Positions 3,930-11,595 are shown, counted from the first letter of the stretch. The stretch: 12,766 nucleotides of DNA from Microcoleus asticus IPMA8 (GCF_013179805.1 NZ_SRRZ01000172.1:1-12766), one strand, 5' to 3'. The notes: generated from the sequence alone by a model not told the origin. Translations and numbers: made by a program.

Positions 3930-6101
3930 ATGCAGCAGTTGCACGGATTGTTGCAGGATGGAAGCCGCGTTGCCATTGCCGCTGCGTCGGGAATGGGCGG
4001 CATCGGCAAGACAGAATTGGTATGGCAGTATGCAACTTTTCACCGCGAACAGAACACCTATTCAGCGGGGATTTGGTGGCTGTTTGTCCGGGACAACGAT
4101 TTAGCGCCCCAGGTGTTGCAGAAAGCGCTGCGAATGGGAATTCAGCCGCCGGATACTCTCGACAATCTGGAGGAACGGTTGCAGTTTTGCTACGAAGAGT
4201 GGGCAAAACAAACCTCTGGCAATGCTCTGCTGGTATTGGATGATGTCAACGATTACCGCAGGGTGGAGCGGTTGCTGCCTAGAAATCCCCGCTTTAAAGT
4301 GTTGCTGACAGCGCGACAAATTGTGCCCCCGCCTGTGGGGTGTTTGCCGTTAAAAGTGTTGAAACCAGAGGCGGCGCTAAACTTGCTGCGGCTGACGGCA
4401 GGGGATTTGCCGGGAAACCGACTGGGTTTAAATATTGATGCCCAGCTTGAAGATGCTCAAGCACTTTGTCAGTGGTTGGATTATTTGCCTTTGGGCATCG
4501 AACTGGTGGGGCGCTATTTGCGACGCAAGCGGGCGCTGTCCTTGGCAACAGTGCTGCAACGGTTGCAGAGTCAGCGATTGGAGGCGCGGGCATTGCAGGA
4601 GGCGGAAGCTGGGATGACGGCTAGGCGCGGAGTGGCGGCAGCTTTTGAGTTGAGTTGGGCGGAGTTGAAACCTCCCGCGCGGACGCTGGGGTGTCTGCTG
4701 AGCGTGTTTGCTCTGGCTCCGATTCCTTGGGAGTTGGTAGCCGAGTGTTTGCCGGATTGGGATGAGGAGGAGATGGAGGATTGTCGGGATTACGAACTGC
4801 TGGAACAGAGTTTGCTGTCGCTGGTGGAGGATGAAACCTCTGATCCAGCTCAATCTGGGCTGGTGCAGCCACGCTATCAACTTCATGCTTTGATTCGGGA
4901 GTTTTTTGCGGCCAAATTGCAGGGACACGCCGATGCTGAGAATTTGCGGAGAAGTTTTGCGGCGGTGCTGACAGCGGTGGCGAAGACGATTCCGCAGACT
5001 GTGACGCTGGAGGTGCAGGAACGGGTGAAGGAGGCGTTGCCTCATTTGGATGTGGTGGCGGAGCAATGGTCACATCTGCTGGAAGATAGTGATGCTGTGT
5101 GGTCTTTCACGGTTTTGGGGCTGATTGCTAAGGGACAGAGTTTGTGGGCAGAGGCAGAAAAGTGGTTCAAAGCTTGCCTCCAGATGACAGAGAAACGTTG
5201 CGGAGCCGAACATTCCCTTACGGCAAAGAGTTTGAACAATCTGGCATTGCTGTACGATGCAATGGGACGCTACCCAGAGGCGGAACCCTTGTATGTGCGA
5301 TCGCTCTCTATTTACGAGCAGCAGCTCGGAGCCGACCATCCCGATACAGCTCTGAGTTTGAACAATCTGGCAGCCCTGTACTATGCAATGGGTCGCTACG
5401 CGGAAGCGGAACCTTTGTATGTGCGATCGTTCTCGATTTACGAGCAGCAGCTAGGAGGCGATCATCCCAATACGGCTACGACTTTGAGCAATCAGGCAGA
5501 GCTATACCGTGCGATGGGACGCTACCCAGAAGCGGAACCCTTGTATGTACGCTCGCTCGCCATCAGGGAGCAGCAGCTCGGAGCGGAACATCCCGATACA
5601 GCTCTGAGTTTGAACAATCAGGCATTGCTGTACCATGCAATGGGTCGCTACCCGGAGGCGGAACCCTTGTATGTGCGAGCGATCGCGATCAGAGAGCAAA
5701 AGCTCGGAGCAGAAGATCCCTATACGGCAACGAGTTTGAACAATCTGGCACAACTATACAGTGCAATGGGACGTTACCAGGAGGCGGAACCCTTGTCTAT
5801 TCGATCGCTCTCTATCCATGAGCAACAGCTCGGAGCCGACCATCTCCATACGGCAAGTAGTTTGAACAATCTGGCAGCGCTGTATTGTGCAATGGGACGC
5901 TACCCGGAAGCAGAACCCCTGTATGTGCGATCATTAGAAATTTTGTTTAACCGATTGGGGAAGAATCATCCCAACACCCAAAGAGTTTGTAGGAATTTCA
6001 TTAATTTTCTCCAGAAGGCGATATCAGCGGGTCAAGAGTCGCAACTGTCGCAGCATCCAACAACGCAAGCAATGCTTCAGCAACTTCGGGAGACGGAGTA
6101 G
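3930..6101 (+). CDS. NB-ARC ATPase with tandem TPR repeats (STAND, NLR-like)
   Basis: The first ATG of this frame gives 723 residues. The NB-ARC ATPase has P-loop GMGGIGKT (21-28), Walker B ALLVLDD (99-105), sensor/RNBS-B-like KVLLTAR (123-129) and a GLPL-like LDYLPLGIEL (183-192). A winged-helix region follows (about 230-275, AAFELSWAELKPPARTLGCL), then an MHD-like LHALIREFF. About seven 42-residue TPRs of the kinesin-light-chain/NPHP type end the protein (AMGRYPEAEPLY repeated six times exactly in register). STAND proteins are ATP-driven switches: the repeats sense a ligand, the ATPase oligomerises, and an N-terminal domain signals; bacterial relatives include antiphage sensors. The 3930 start lies after the conserved FVGRDEE segment, which is encoded just upstream in frame with no ATG, GTG or TTG available. 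The intact protein therefore probably includes 3334-3819 by a -1 shift. Ligand and output are unknown. Confidence 0.9.
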   Translation: MQQLHGLLQDGSRVAIAAASGMGGIGKTELVWQYATFHREQNTYSAGIWWLFVRDNDLAPQVLQKALRMGIQPPDTLDNLEERLQFCYEEWAKQTSGNALLVLDDVNDYRRVERLLPRNPRFKVLLTARQIVPPPVGCLPLKVLKPEAALNLLRLTAGDLPGNRLGLNIDAQLEDAQALCQWLDYLPLGIELVGRYLRRKRALSLATVLQRLQSQRLEARALQEAEAGMTARRGVAAAFELSWAELKPPARTLGCLLSVFALAPIPWELVAECLPDWDEEEMEDCRDYELLEQSLLSLVEDETSDPAQSGLVQPRYQLHALIREFFAAKLQGHADAENLRRSFAAVLTAVAKTIPQTVTLEVQERVKEALPHLDVVAEQWSHLLEDSDAVWSFTVLGLIAKGQSLWAEAEKWFKACLQMTEKRCGAEHSLTAKSLNNLALLYDAMGRYPEAEPLYVRSLSIYEQQLGADHPDTALSLNNLAALYYAMGRYAEAEPLYVRSFSIYEQQLGGDHPNTATTLSNQAELYRAMGRYPEAEPLYVRSLAIREQQLGAEHPDTALSLNNQALLYHAMGRYPEAEPLYVRAIAIREQKLGAEDPYTATSLNNLAQLYSAMGRYQEAEPLSIRSLSIHEQQLGADHLHTASSLNNLAALYCAMGRYPEAEPLYVRSLEILFNRLGKNHPNTQRVCRNFINFLQKAISAGQESQLSQHPTTQAMLQQLRETE
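5214..5969 (+). repeat. Six 126-bp tandem DNA repeats encoding TPR units
   Basis: Six units of exactly 126 bp begin at 5214, 5340, 5466, 5592, 5718 and 5844. The anchor encoding AMGRY recurs at 5259, 5385, 5511, 5637, 5763 and 5889. Similarity holds at the DNA level, not only in protein (shared GAACAATC and GCGGAACCC stretches), implying recent duplication or gene conversion. The last unit degenerates after about 5940. Since 126 is a multiple of three, gain or loss of units keeps the frame open. Confidence 0.92.
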
Positions 6102-6140
6102 CTGTTGCTGCTAGAGCGATTATTGCCAACTTCCTACAAA

Positions 6141-6240
6141 ACTTACGCATGGGGTCCAGAAACCGGGTTTTTTCCATAATACTTCGTTACAGCTTGCAGA
6201 TAAGGCAAAAAACCCGGTTTCTTTGACGAAGCGCATAAGT
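6141..6240. repeat. MITE-like palindromic repeat downstream of the NB-ARC gene
   Basis: Inner arms AGAAACCGGGTTTTTT (6158-6173) and AAAAAACCCGGTTTCT (6207-6222) are exact reverse complements of 16 bp. The outer ends ACTTACGCAT (6141-6150) and GCGCATAAGT (6231-6240) are imperfect inverted repeats. Total length is about 100 bp with no coding capacity. Elements with ACTTACGC-type ends and an AAACCGGGTTT core are, from memory, frequent between genes of filamentous cyanobacteria. It could also act as a terminator for the NB-ARC gene, whose stop is about 40 bp upstream. Confidence 0.7.
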
Positions 6241-6282
6241 CTCGATCGCATTAAAAAGAGGTAAGTTGTGATTTTTCGTTGG

Positions 6283-6345
6283 GTGGGGGCGGGTTTTTGA
6301 GATTGTCTATCTGTGTCATAAAGGGTTGGAAAAACCCGCCCCCAC
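6283..6345. repeat. Palindromic repeat / possible bidirectional terminator
   Basis: Perfect 16-bp arms GTGGGGGCGGGTTTTT (6283-6298) and AAAAACCCGCCCCCAC (6330-6345) flank a 31-nt loop. It lies between the convergent NB-ARC and ubiD genes, 47 bp past the ubiD stop. The GC-rich stem would be a strong hairpin in RNA from either strand. The T-run is on the loop side of the arm rather than after the stem, so it is not a standard intrinsic terminator. GGGGGCGGGTTT-type inverted repeats are, from memory, a widespread interspersed family in these cyanobacteria. Confidence 0.7.
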
Positions 6346-6392
6346 AGGTCGATCGAGGATGTGCGATATCTCAGATTTTACGGTTAATTCCC

Positions 6393-7901
6393 CTACTTCA
6401 TCTCATATCCAAACAAATTCGGATCGACTTCACCCAAATTCAAATCAGCCAAACCATACTCAGCCCAACGCCGATCGACCATCGCGGCCACATCCGGATC
6501 GGACTCCAAAACTTCACCCCATTCGTGATCGGTTTCCGGCGGCATCTTCGTAGTAGCATCAATCCCCATTCTGCCTCCCAAACCAATCTTTTCACTGGCA
6601 AAATCTAACGTATCAAAAGGCGTATTCGGCAGAATAAATACATCCCGAACCGGATCGACTTTAGAACTAATTGCCCAAACTACTTGACGCGGGTCGCGAA
6701 TGTTGATACTTTTATCGACAACAATCACAAACTTAGTGTAAGTAAACTGCGGTAATGCACTCCAAAATGCTAAAGCAGCCCTGCGCGCTTGACCGGGATA
6801 TGCTTTATCAATCGAGATAATTGCGGCTTTATAACTCAGGGCTTCCATCGGTAAGAAGAAATCGACAATTTCCGATACTTGCTGCCGCAAAATAGGGGTA
6901 TAAATACGGTTAAGCGCGATCGCCATCATTGCTTCTTCTTTCGGCGGCCGCCCGCTAAATGTCGTCAGATAAATCGGGTCTTTGCGGTGCGTCATGCAGT
7001 GGAACCGCACCAACGGCGAATCTTCCACGCCGCCGTAATAACCCATGTGATCGCCGAAGGGCCCGTCGGGCAGAACTTCCCCCGGCGTAATCGTTCCTTC
7101 TAACACAATTTCCGAGTCCGCCGGTACTTCCAAATCTACGGTTTTGCACTTCGCCAATTGCACGCCGGAACCGCCGTAAAGTCCCGCAAATAACCATTCC
7201 GATAAATCTACAGGAATTGGGGTTGCTGCGGCGAGAATAATCAGGGGATCGACTCCCAGGGCGATCGCAATTTCCAACTTTTTACCAGCCTGCGCCGCTT
7301 TCCGTAAGTGTCGCGCCCCGCCCCGCACCGATAACCAGTGTACAGTCATCGTGTTTTTTGACTGCAACTGCAACCGATAAACCCCCACATTCGGAGTGCC
7401 CGTTTCGCAATCTTTGGTAATTACCAAACCCAGGGTGATAATTTTGCCCGCATCTCCCGAATAAGGGCGAATCATCGGGATTTTGTTCAAATCCACCCCT
7501 TCTCCCTCAAATACCACTTGCTGACAAGCTGGGAAAAAGTTGCGGCCGGGTTTGGCTTTCACTACGTCAAACAGCACTTTGCCGAATTCTATCGCTTGGG
7601 AAATCTTTTTCGGCGGTTTTGGCTGTTGCAGCATTCCCAGTTTTTTGCCGAGCTCTTCTAGTTCGATCGGCTTTTCCATGTTCATCGCCCAGCAAACGCG
7701 CTCTTCCGTACCCAACAGGTTAATGGCGACGGGGAAATCTGCCCCTTTGACGTTTTCAAACAGCAATCCAGGGCCGCCTTTTTGCAGCATTTGGTTGGAA
7801 ATTTCGGCAATTTCGAGGTCGGAATCGACTAAGGCGCTAATCCGGCGCAGTTGTCCCCGTTCTTCGAGCAGTTTTAGGAATCCCCGCAAGTCTCTTGCCA
7901 T
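6393..7901 (-). CDS. ubiD: UbiD-family prFMN-dependent decarboxylase (plastoquinone pathway)
   Basis: The 502-residue protein matches the length and motifs of UbiD, which decarboxylates 4-hydroxy-3-polyprenylbenzoate using prenylated FMN made by UbiX. In cyanobacteria the pathway serves plastoquinone-9. Visible motifs: the N-terminal MARDLRGFLKLLEERGQLRR; NVGVYRLQ (171-178) and HWLSVRGGARHLR (188-200), which supply metal and cofactor contacts in family members; ADSEIVLEG (261-269) with acidic metal-ligand candidates; DGPFGDHMGYYGG (279-291); YTKFVIVVD, and near the C-terminus LDFASEKIGLGGRMGIDATTK. All are characteristic of UbiD rather than of other aromatic decarboxylases. No strong Shine-Dalgarno is seen before ATG 7901. 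The gene is divergent from pstS across about 330 bp; I see no functional link with phosphate uptake. No ubiX is in the window. Confidence 0.95.
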   Translation of the reverse strand: MARDLRGFLKLLEERGQLRRISALVDSDLEIAEISNQMLQKGGPGLLFENVKGADFPVAINLLGTEERVCWAMNMEKPIELEELGKKLGMLQQPKPPKKISQAIEFGKVLFDVVKAKPGRNFFPACQQVVFEGEGVDLNKIPMIRPYSGDAGKIITLGLVITKDCETGTPNVGVYRLQLQSKNTMTVHWLSVRGGARHLRKAAQAGKKLEIAIALGVDPLIILAAATPIPVDLSEWLFAGLYGGSGVQLAKCKTVDLEVPADSEIVLEGTITPGEVLPDGPFGDHMGYYGGVEDSPLVRFHCMTHRKDPIYLTTFSGRPPKEEAMMAIALNRIYTPILRQQVSEIVDFFLPMEALSYKAAIISIDKAYPGQARRAALAFWSALPQFTYTKFVIVVDKSINIRDPRQVVWAISSKVDPVRDVFILPNTPFDTLDFASEKIGLGGRMGIDATTKMPPETDHEWGEVLESDPDVAAMVDRRWAEYGLADLNLGEVDPNLFGYEMK

Positions 7902-8077
7902 TGTTGTTAAAGAAATGTTAAGTGTCCCTACTATTATGCGGCGATCGGGGGATGGAGTGCGGGGTGGGAGCGATCGGGCGATCGCTAAATAAATTTCTAT
8001 TGTTATCGTTAGTCTATGAGTTGGTATTTCTCAGATTCATCAAAAATTGACTTTAGCTAATTTTTATTAGCAATACT

Positions 8078-8155
8078 CTTAACCATAATTTAAACAAAGC
8101 TTATTCTAATATTATTTAATCTACTATTAACCAAAATTTAAAACAAGCTTATTCT
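8078..8155 (+). promoter_or_regulatory. Two PHO-box triplets upstream of pstS (SphR/PhoB type)
   Basis: The cyanobacterial PHO box is three 8-bp repeats of type PyTTAAPyPy(T/A) spaced by 3 bp. First triplet: CTTAACCA (8078-8085), TTTAAACA (8089-8096), CTTATTCT (8100-8107), with a possible fourth ATTATTTA (8111-8118). Second triplet: ATTAACCA (8126-8133), TTTAAAAC (8137-8144), CTTATTCT (8148-8155). All units keep the exact 11-bp period, and the second triplet repeats the first 48 bp later. The strong expectation is activation of pstS by the SphS-SphR (PhoR-PhoB-like) system under phosphate limitation. A -10-like TATCCT lies at 8186-8191, low confidence. Confidence 0.8.
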
Positions 8156-8235
8156 ATTAAATCTCTTTCCTTGGGGGTTTCAGTCTATCCTATGGAGGAG
8201 ATTTGCAAAGTCGGCTATTAAGGGAGAGGAGGAAT

Positions 8236-9264
8236 ATGAATTTTTTCACAGGACGTTGGCGACGTAGTTTTATAGTGATACTAGCAGCAGCAGCATTTTC
8301 GCTGACTTTGATTAGTTCCGCTGTAGCTGCTGTAACCCTAAATGGTTCGGGAGCAACTTTCCCTAAACCTCTTTACGATCGCTACTTCTCTCAGATGAGA
8401 AGTGCAAATCAAATTACTGTAAACTACGAAGGAACCGGCAGCGGTGCTGGCATCAAAGCATTAATTACAGGCACTGTTGATTTCGCAGGCAGCGACGCGC
8501 TGATGACTGCTGCACAAATAGCCGAAGTAAAGCGCGGCGTCATGGCGATTCCGACTGCTGGCGGTGCTGTTGCAGTTGTTTATAACTTGCCCGGAGTGAC
8601 CAATCTGAGGCTAAATAAGGATGCCATGAACGGCATCTTTGAAGGCAAGATTACTCGCTGGAATGATGCGAAAATAGCCGGAATTTCTGGACAAGCTAAA
8701 AACTTGCCAAATACTCCCATTCGAGTAGCTGTACGCGCAGATAGCAGCGGTACAACCTTTATTTTTGCTAACCACTTGCAGGCAACTGGTAGCAGCATCA
8801 AAGCTGCCGCGCAACCGAAGTGGCCCGGAAGCCCTGTCAGCGGTCAAGGAAACCCCGGCGTAGCTGCTTTGGTGAAGAATACAGCGGGTGCGATCGGCTA
8901 CGTTCAAGATACTTATGCTCGGCAAAACAATCTCCAAACAGCATTTATTCAAAATAAAGCTGGCCGATTTGTAGATCCTAGCTTGGCTGAAGCAGAGAAA
9001 GCTTTAGCAGGGGAAACATTCCCCGCAGATTTCCGCTTAGTAGAAGGCAATCCTAACGACGGTTATCCGATTGTTGGTTTGACTTGGCTGTTAATCTACA
9101 AACAGTATCCTGCTGCGAAAGCAGAGGCTATTAAAAAGATGGTTAATTGGGTGATGACTACAGGTCAAGGTATCAACAAACAGCTAGAGTATACTACAAT
9201 TCCTTCAGCTACAGCTCAAAAGGTGGTTCAAACAGTTAATCAGACTGTGGTTGCCAGAGGTTAA
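8236..9264 (+). CDS. pstS: Phosphate ABC transporter, periplasmic phosphate-binding protein
   Basis: PstS captures inorganic phosphate in the periplasm and delivers it to PstCA. I chose ATG 8236 (342 aa) because AGGAGG/GAGAGG (8224-8232) lies just before it; a TTG at 8203 would add 11 residues and lacks support. The N-terminus is a signal peptide: RWRR, then a hydrophobic stretch (residues 11-30) and likely cleavage near SSAVA-AVTL. There is no lipobox cysteine, so the protein is probably soluble. Phosphate-binding loops are visible: GSGATFP (37-43), YEGTGSGAG (64-72), DFAGSDAL (82-89) and RADSSGTT (167-174). It is the first gene of pstSCAB, preceded by two PHO-box triplets and followed by twin hairpins. 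The strong ribosome binding site fits the excess of binding protein usually needed over membrane parts. Confidence 0.97.
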   Translation: MNFFTGRWRRSFIVILAAAAFSLTLISSAVAAVTLNGSGATFPKPLYDRYFSQMRSANQITVNYEGTGSGAGIKALITGTVDFAGSDALMTAAQIAEVKRGVMAIPTAGGAVAVVYNLPGVTNLRLNKDAMNGIFEGKITRWNDAKIAGISGQAKNLPNTPIRVAVRADSSGTTFIFANHLQATGSSIKAAAQPKWPGSPVSGQGNPGVAALVKNTAGAIGYVQDTYARQNNLQTAFIQNKAGRFVDPSLAEAEKALAGETFPADFRLVEGNPNDGYPIVGLTWLLIYKQYPAAKAEAIKKMVNWVMTTGQGINKQLEYTTIPSATAQKVVQTVNQTVVARG

Positions 9265-9360
9265 TTTGGGCGATCGCACAGGGTTAGGAGTTTACGAGTT
9301 AAATGTAGGACTCAAAACTCAGAAATTATCAAGTTAATGTGCGCTAGATTTACTGTGTAA

Positions 9361-9404
9361 GGTGCGCTGTGCGCACCCTACAAACCAGGTGCGCAGCGCG
9401 CACC
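9361..9404. repeat. Twin GC-rich hairpins between pstS and pstC
   Basis: Two near-identical 17-bp hairpins lie in the pstS-pstC gap: GGTGCGC-TGT-GCGCACC (9361-9377) and GGTGCGC-AGC-GCGCACC (9388-9404), 10 bp apart. Neither is followed by a T-run. In the mRNA they would protect the pstS 3' end or reduce read-through, as REP hairpins do in other binding-protein operons (inference). The GGTGCGC(N3)GCGCACC unit is, from memory, a widespread repeat in cyanobacterial genomes. Confidence 0.8.
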
Positions 9405-9462
9405 CAGCCCATTAAATTACTCGTCTTGCAAGCAAATATTTCACTTTTTACGCGATTCCGGT

Positions 9463-10464
9463 ATGACCAATATTTCAAAAAAAACGAAAAAACAGACTCG
9501 GCAACCGGCAGAAATAAACACAGAAGTAGATTTAACAGATACTACTGGTGAAGGTTTATGGATGGAGTCAGGATTTACACTATTTGTATGGGGTTTTGCC
9601 TTAGCGACAGCGGGTACGCTGTTTTGGATGAGTGCGGTAATTTTTAAAGATGCTTGGCCAGCTATTAGCGAATTTGGACTCTCATTCTTGTGGAATCCCA
9701 AGTGGGATATCGGCGAGTTGCAGTTTGGGGCTTTGCCGTTTATTTACGGTACTGTAATTAGTTCTGCGATCGGCATAATCATCGCACTTCCTTTAGGGCT
9801 GTCAGTAGCTATAGTTACTAGCGAGAACTTCTTACCCGTTTGGGTGCGATCGCCCTTGGGATTCATGGTTGAATTAATCTCGGCTATTCCCAGCGTGATA
9901 GTTGGCCTGTGGGGAATCTTTGTTTTGATTCCCTTTTTGTTGCCATTGCAGCAGTCATTGTTCGATAATTTCAGTTGGTTTCCCCTGTTCAGCAGCGAAC
10001 CTTTAGGCCCCGGAATGCTGCCGGCTGGAATACTGTTATCAATTATGATTTTGCCAACAGTAGCTGCCATCAGCCGCGATGTATTGATGTCAGTTCCCGT
10101 AGATTTGCGCAGTGCTTCCATGTCCCTCGGTGCCACCCGCTGGGAAACGATATTCAAGCTGTTATTGCCAGCAGCTAGTTCGGGGATTATCGGGGCTACA
10201 ATCTTGGCTTTGGGACGCGCTTTAGGCGAAACAATGGCCGTCACAATGGTGATTGGCAACTCGATTCAAATTAACCAATCCCTGCTAGCTCCCAGCTACT
10301 CAATTCCTGCTGTTTTGGCGAGTCAATTTCGGGAAGCTCTCGAACCGCTGCACATCGGCGCTTTGATGTATTTAGCCCTAATTTTATTTGCGATCACTTT
10401 GTTGGTAAATGCGATCGCAGTATTGCTAGTTCAGCTAATCGGCGTCAAGGGATCTAAAAATTAA
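9463..10464 (+). CDS. pstC: Phosphate ABC transporter permease PstC
   Basis: The 333-residue inner-membrane permease forms the phosphate channel with PstA. After a basic, polar N-terminus (1-30) there are six hydrophobic segments at roughly 39-61, 92-118, 137-162, 187-207, 243-262 and 298-325. The cytoplasmic EAA loop that contacts PstB is SLGATRWETIFKLLLPAASS (221-240), followed by LGRALGETMAV (250-260), a PstC/PstA hallmark. The long segment between helices 3 and 4 (PLQQSLFDNFSW, SSEPLGPGML) is typical of PstC. The gene follows pstS after 198 bp that hold the twin hairpins. No Shine-Dalgarno is seen before the ATG, so its yield per transcript is probably much lower than that of pstS. Confidence 0.96.
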   Translation: MTNISKKTKKQTRQPAEINTEVDLTDTTGEGLWMESGFTLFVWGFALATAGTLFWMSAVIFKDAWPAISEFGLSFLWNPKWDIGELQFGALPFIYGTVISSAIGIIIALPLGLSVAIVTSENFLPVWVRSPLGFMVELISAIPSVIVGLWGIFVLIPFLLPLQQSLFDNFSWFPLFSSEPLGPGMLPAGILLSIMILPTVAAISRDVLMSVPVDLRSASMSLGATRWETIFKLLLPAASSGIIGATILALGRALGETMAVTMVIGNSIQINQSLLAPSYSIPAVLASQFREALEPLHIGALMYLALILFAITLLVNAIAVLLVQLIGVKGSKN

Positions 10465-10559
10465 CACGCTCGAAAGTAATTGGTAACAAGCCATTTTATG
10501 TATTCTTTCCCCGGCTCAGGACGGAGAAAGAGAAAAGTGTAACATCCTGAGAACAAACT

Positions 10560-10610
10560 TGCGGATAAATCCGCAGAATCAATCTAAAATCTAAAATCTA
10601 AAATCTAAAA
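10560..10610. repeat. Hairpin and four tandem TCTAAAA heptamers before pstA
   Basis: A perfect hairpin TGCGGAT-AA-ATCCGCA occupies 10560-10575. Four exact tandem copies of TCTAAAA follow at 10583-10610, ending 4 bp before the pstA start codon. Heptamer tandem arrays are a known class of short tandem repeat (STRR) in filamentous cyanobacteria. Here the array occupies the position where a ribosome binding site would be, and no Shine-Dalgarno is present. Copy-number change would alter the leader in 7-nt steps without touching the coding frame. Confidence 0.85.
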
Positions 10611-10614
10611 TTGC

Positions 10615-11595
10615 ATGACTCAAGTAAAAAAATCAAACAGTATTCTGGATGCAGAAATCAACAATCCCCTGTCGCTAAGCCGAAAATTTTTCAGCCGGGG
10701 GATGACAGTTATCGCTTTCGCTCTGACAGCTCTCGCCCTGCTCCCTTTGTTTGCTATCTTATACAAAATCCTGGGAGAAGGACTCACACATTTGAGCTGG
10801 GAAGTGCTAGTGTCTCTACCAGCACCCGTTGGAGTTGAAGACCAGCCCAACGGCTTTGCCAATGCGATTCTTGGGACAGCTTTAATGGTAGGAATTGCTA
10901 CGTTATTTAGTGTTCCAATCGGCGTAATGACGGGAATATTTCTGTCTGAGTTTGGTAGAGACAACAAAGCGCTGGCTAATAGCATCCGCTTTATCACCGT
11001 CATTCTCAGCAGCGTTCCCTCGATCGTAGTTGGCGTCTTTTCCTATGCCCTAATTGTCATTACCACCAAAGCATTTTCATCCTTAGCAGGCGGTTTTGCC
11101 CTTGGCATCATCATGCTTCCAGTTGTTGCTCTGACAACAGAACAAGCATTAAAATTAGTGCCTACTTCTTACCGCCTCGCTTCTGCTGCTTTGGGAGGCG
11201 GACGCTTTCAAACGATGTTTCGCACGATCGTACCCTCAGCACTTCCAACTATTACCACAGGTATTTTACTAGCTGCTTCCCGGGCCGCCGGCGAAACCGC
11301 ACCGCTGATTGTAACAGCGTTGTCGAGTCAATTTTGGCCTCCTTTAGTTGATAAGTTGGGCGAGATAATGCAGTCCCCCATAGGTGAAGAAACTATCTCA
11401 AAACTCAAAGAAATTCCCGAGACATTGCTGACTCCTACTCCTTCTATGTCAGTATTAATATATAGCTACGCCAGCTCTCCCTACAAAGAGCAGAACGAAT
11501 TGGCGTGGACTGCTGCCTCTGTGCTTTTGGGCATGGTTTTGATTGCTAGCGTCGCATCCCGTACAGTAACTCGGAAACGCTTTCAAAAGCGATAA
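10615..11595 (+). CDS. pstA: Phosphate ABC transporter permease PstA
   Basis: The 326-residue second permease of the Pst system pairs with PstC. There are hydrophobic segments near 29-52, 84-110, 124-150, 155-175, 211-235 and 297-316. The EAA loop is AALGGGRFQTMFRTIVPSAL (191-210), followed by AASRAAGETAPLIVTAL (220-236), the PstA counterpart of the PstC motif. The acidic segment around 250-275 and PTPSMSVLIYSYASSPY (275-290) are usual for PstA. It lies 150 bp after pstC, a gap holding a hairpin and the heptamer array, and 56 bp before pstB. No ribosome binding site is seen before ATG 10615. The reading frame is intact. Confidence 0.96.
   Translation: MTQVKKSNSILDAEINNPLSLSRKFFSRGMTVIAFALTALALLPLFAILYKILGEGLTHLSWEVLVSLPAPVGVEDQPNGFANAILGTALMVGIATLFSVPIGVMTGIFLSEFGRDNKALANSIRFITVILSSVPSIVVGVFSYALIVITTKAFSSLAGGFALGIIMLPVVALTTEQALKLVPTSYRLASAALGGGRFQTMFRTIVPSALPTITTGILLAASRAAGETAPLIVTALSSQFWPPLVDKLGEIMQSPIGEETISKLKEIPETLLTPTPSMSVLIYSYASSPYKEQNELAWTAASVLLGMVLIASVASRTVTRKRFQKR

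Noticed and set aside
4294..5073. Several antisense frames over the NB-ARC region
   Set aside because: GC-rich codon usage of the real gene leaves antisense frames open. The products are Pro/Gln/His/Arg-rich with no domain features.
5144..5821. Long alternative frame inside the TPR array
   Set aside because: It is a shadow of the 126-bp repeats; the true frame encodes canonical TPRs throughout.
5214..5969. CRISPR-like direct repeats
   Set aside because: The repeats are 126 bp, contiguous, in frame and encode TPRs; no spacers exist.
7540..7992. 150-codon frame antisense to the start of ubiD
   Set aside because: It lies opposite strongly conserved UbiD sequence, has no ribosome binding site, and its product is low-complexity Ser/Arg/Pro.
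8203..8235. TTG start of pstS giving 11 extra residues
   Set aside because: The ATG at 8236 has an excellent Shine-Dalgarno and yields a clean signal peptide.
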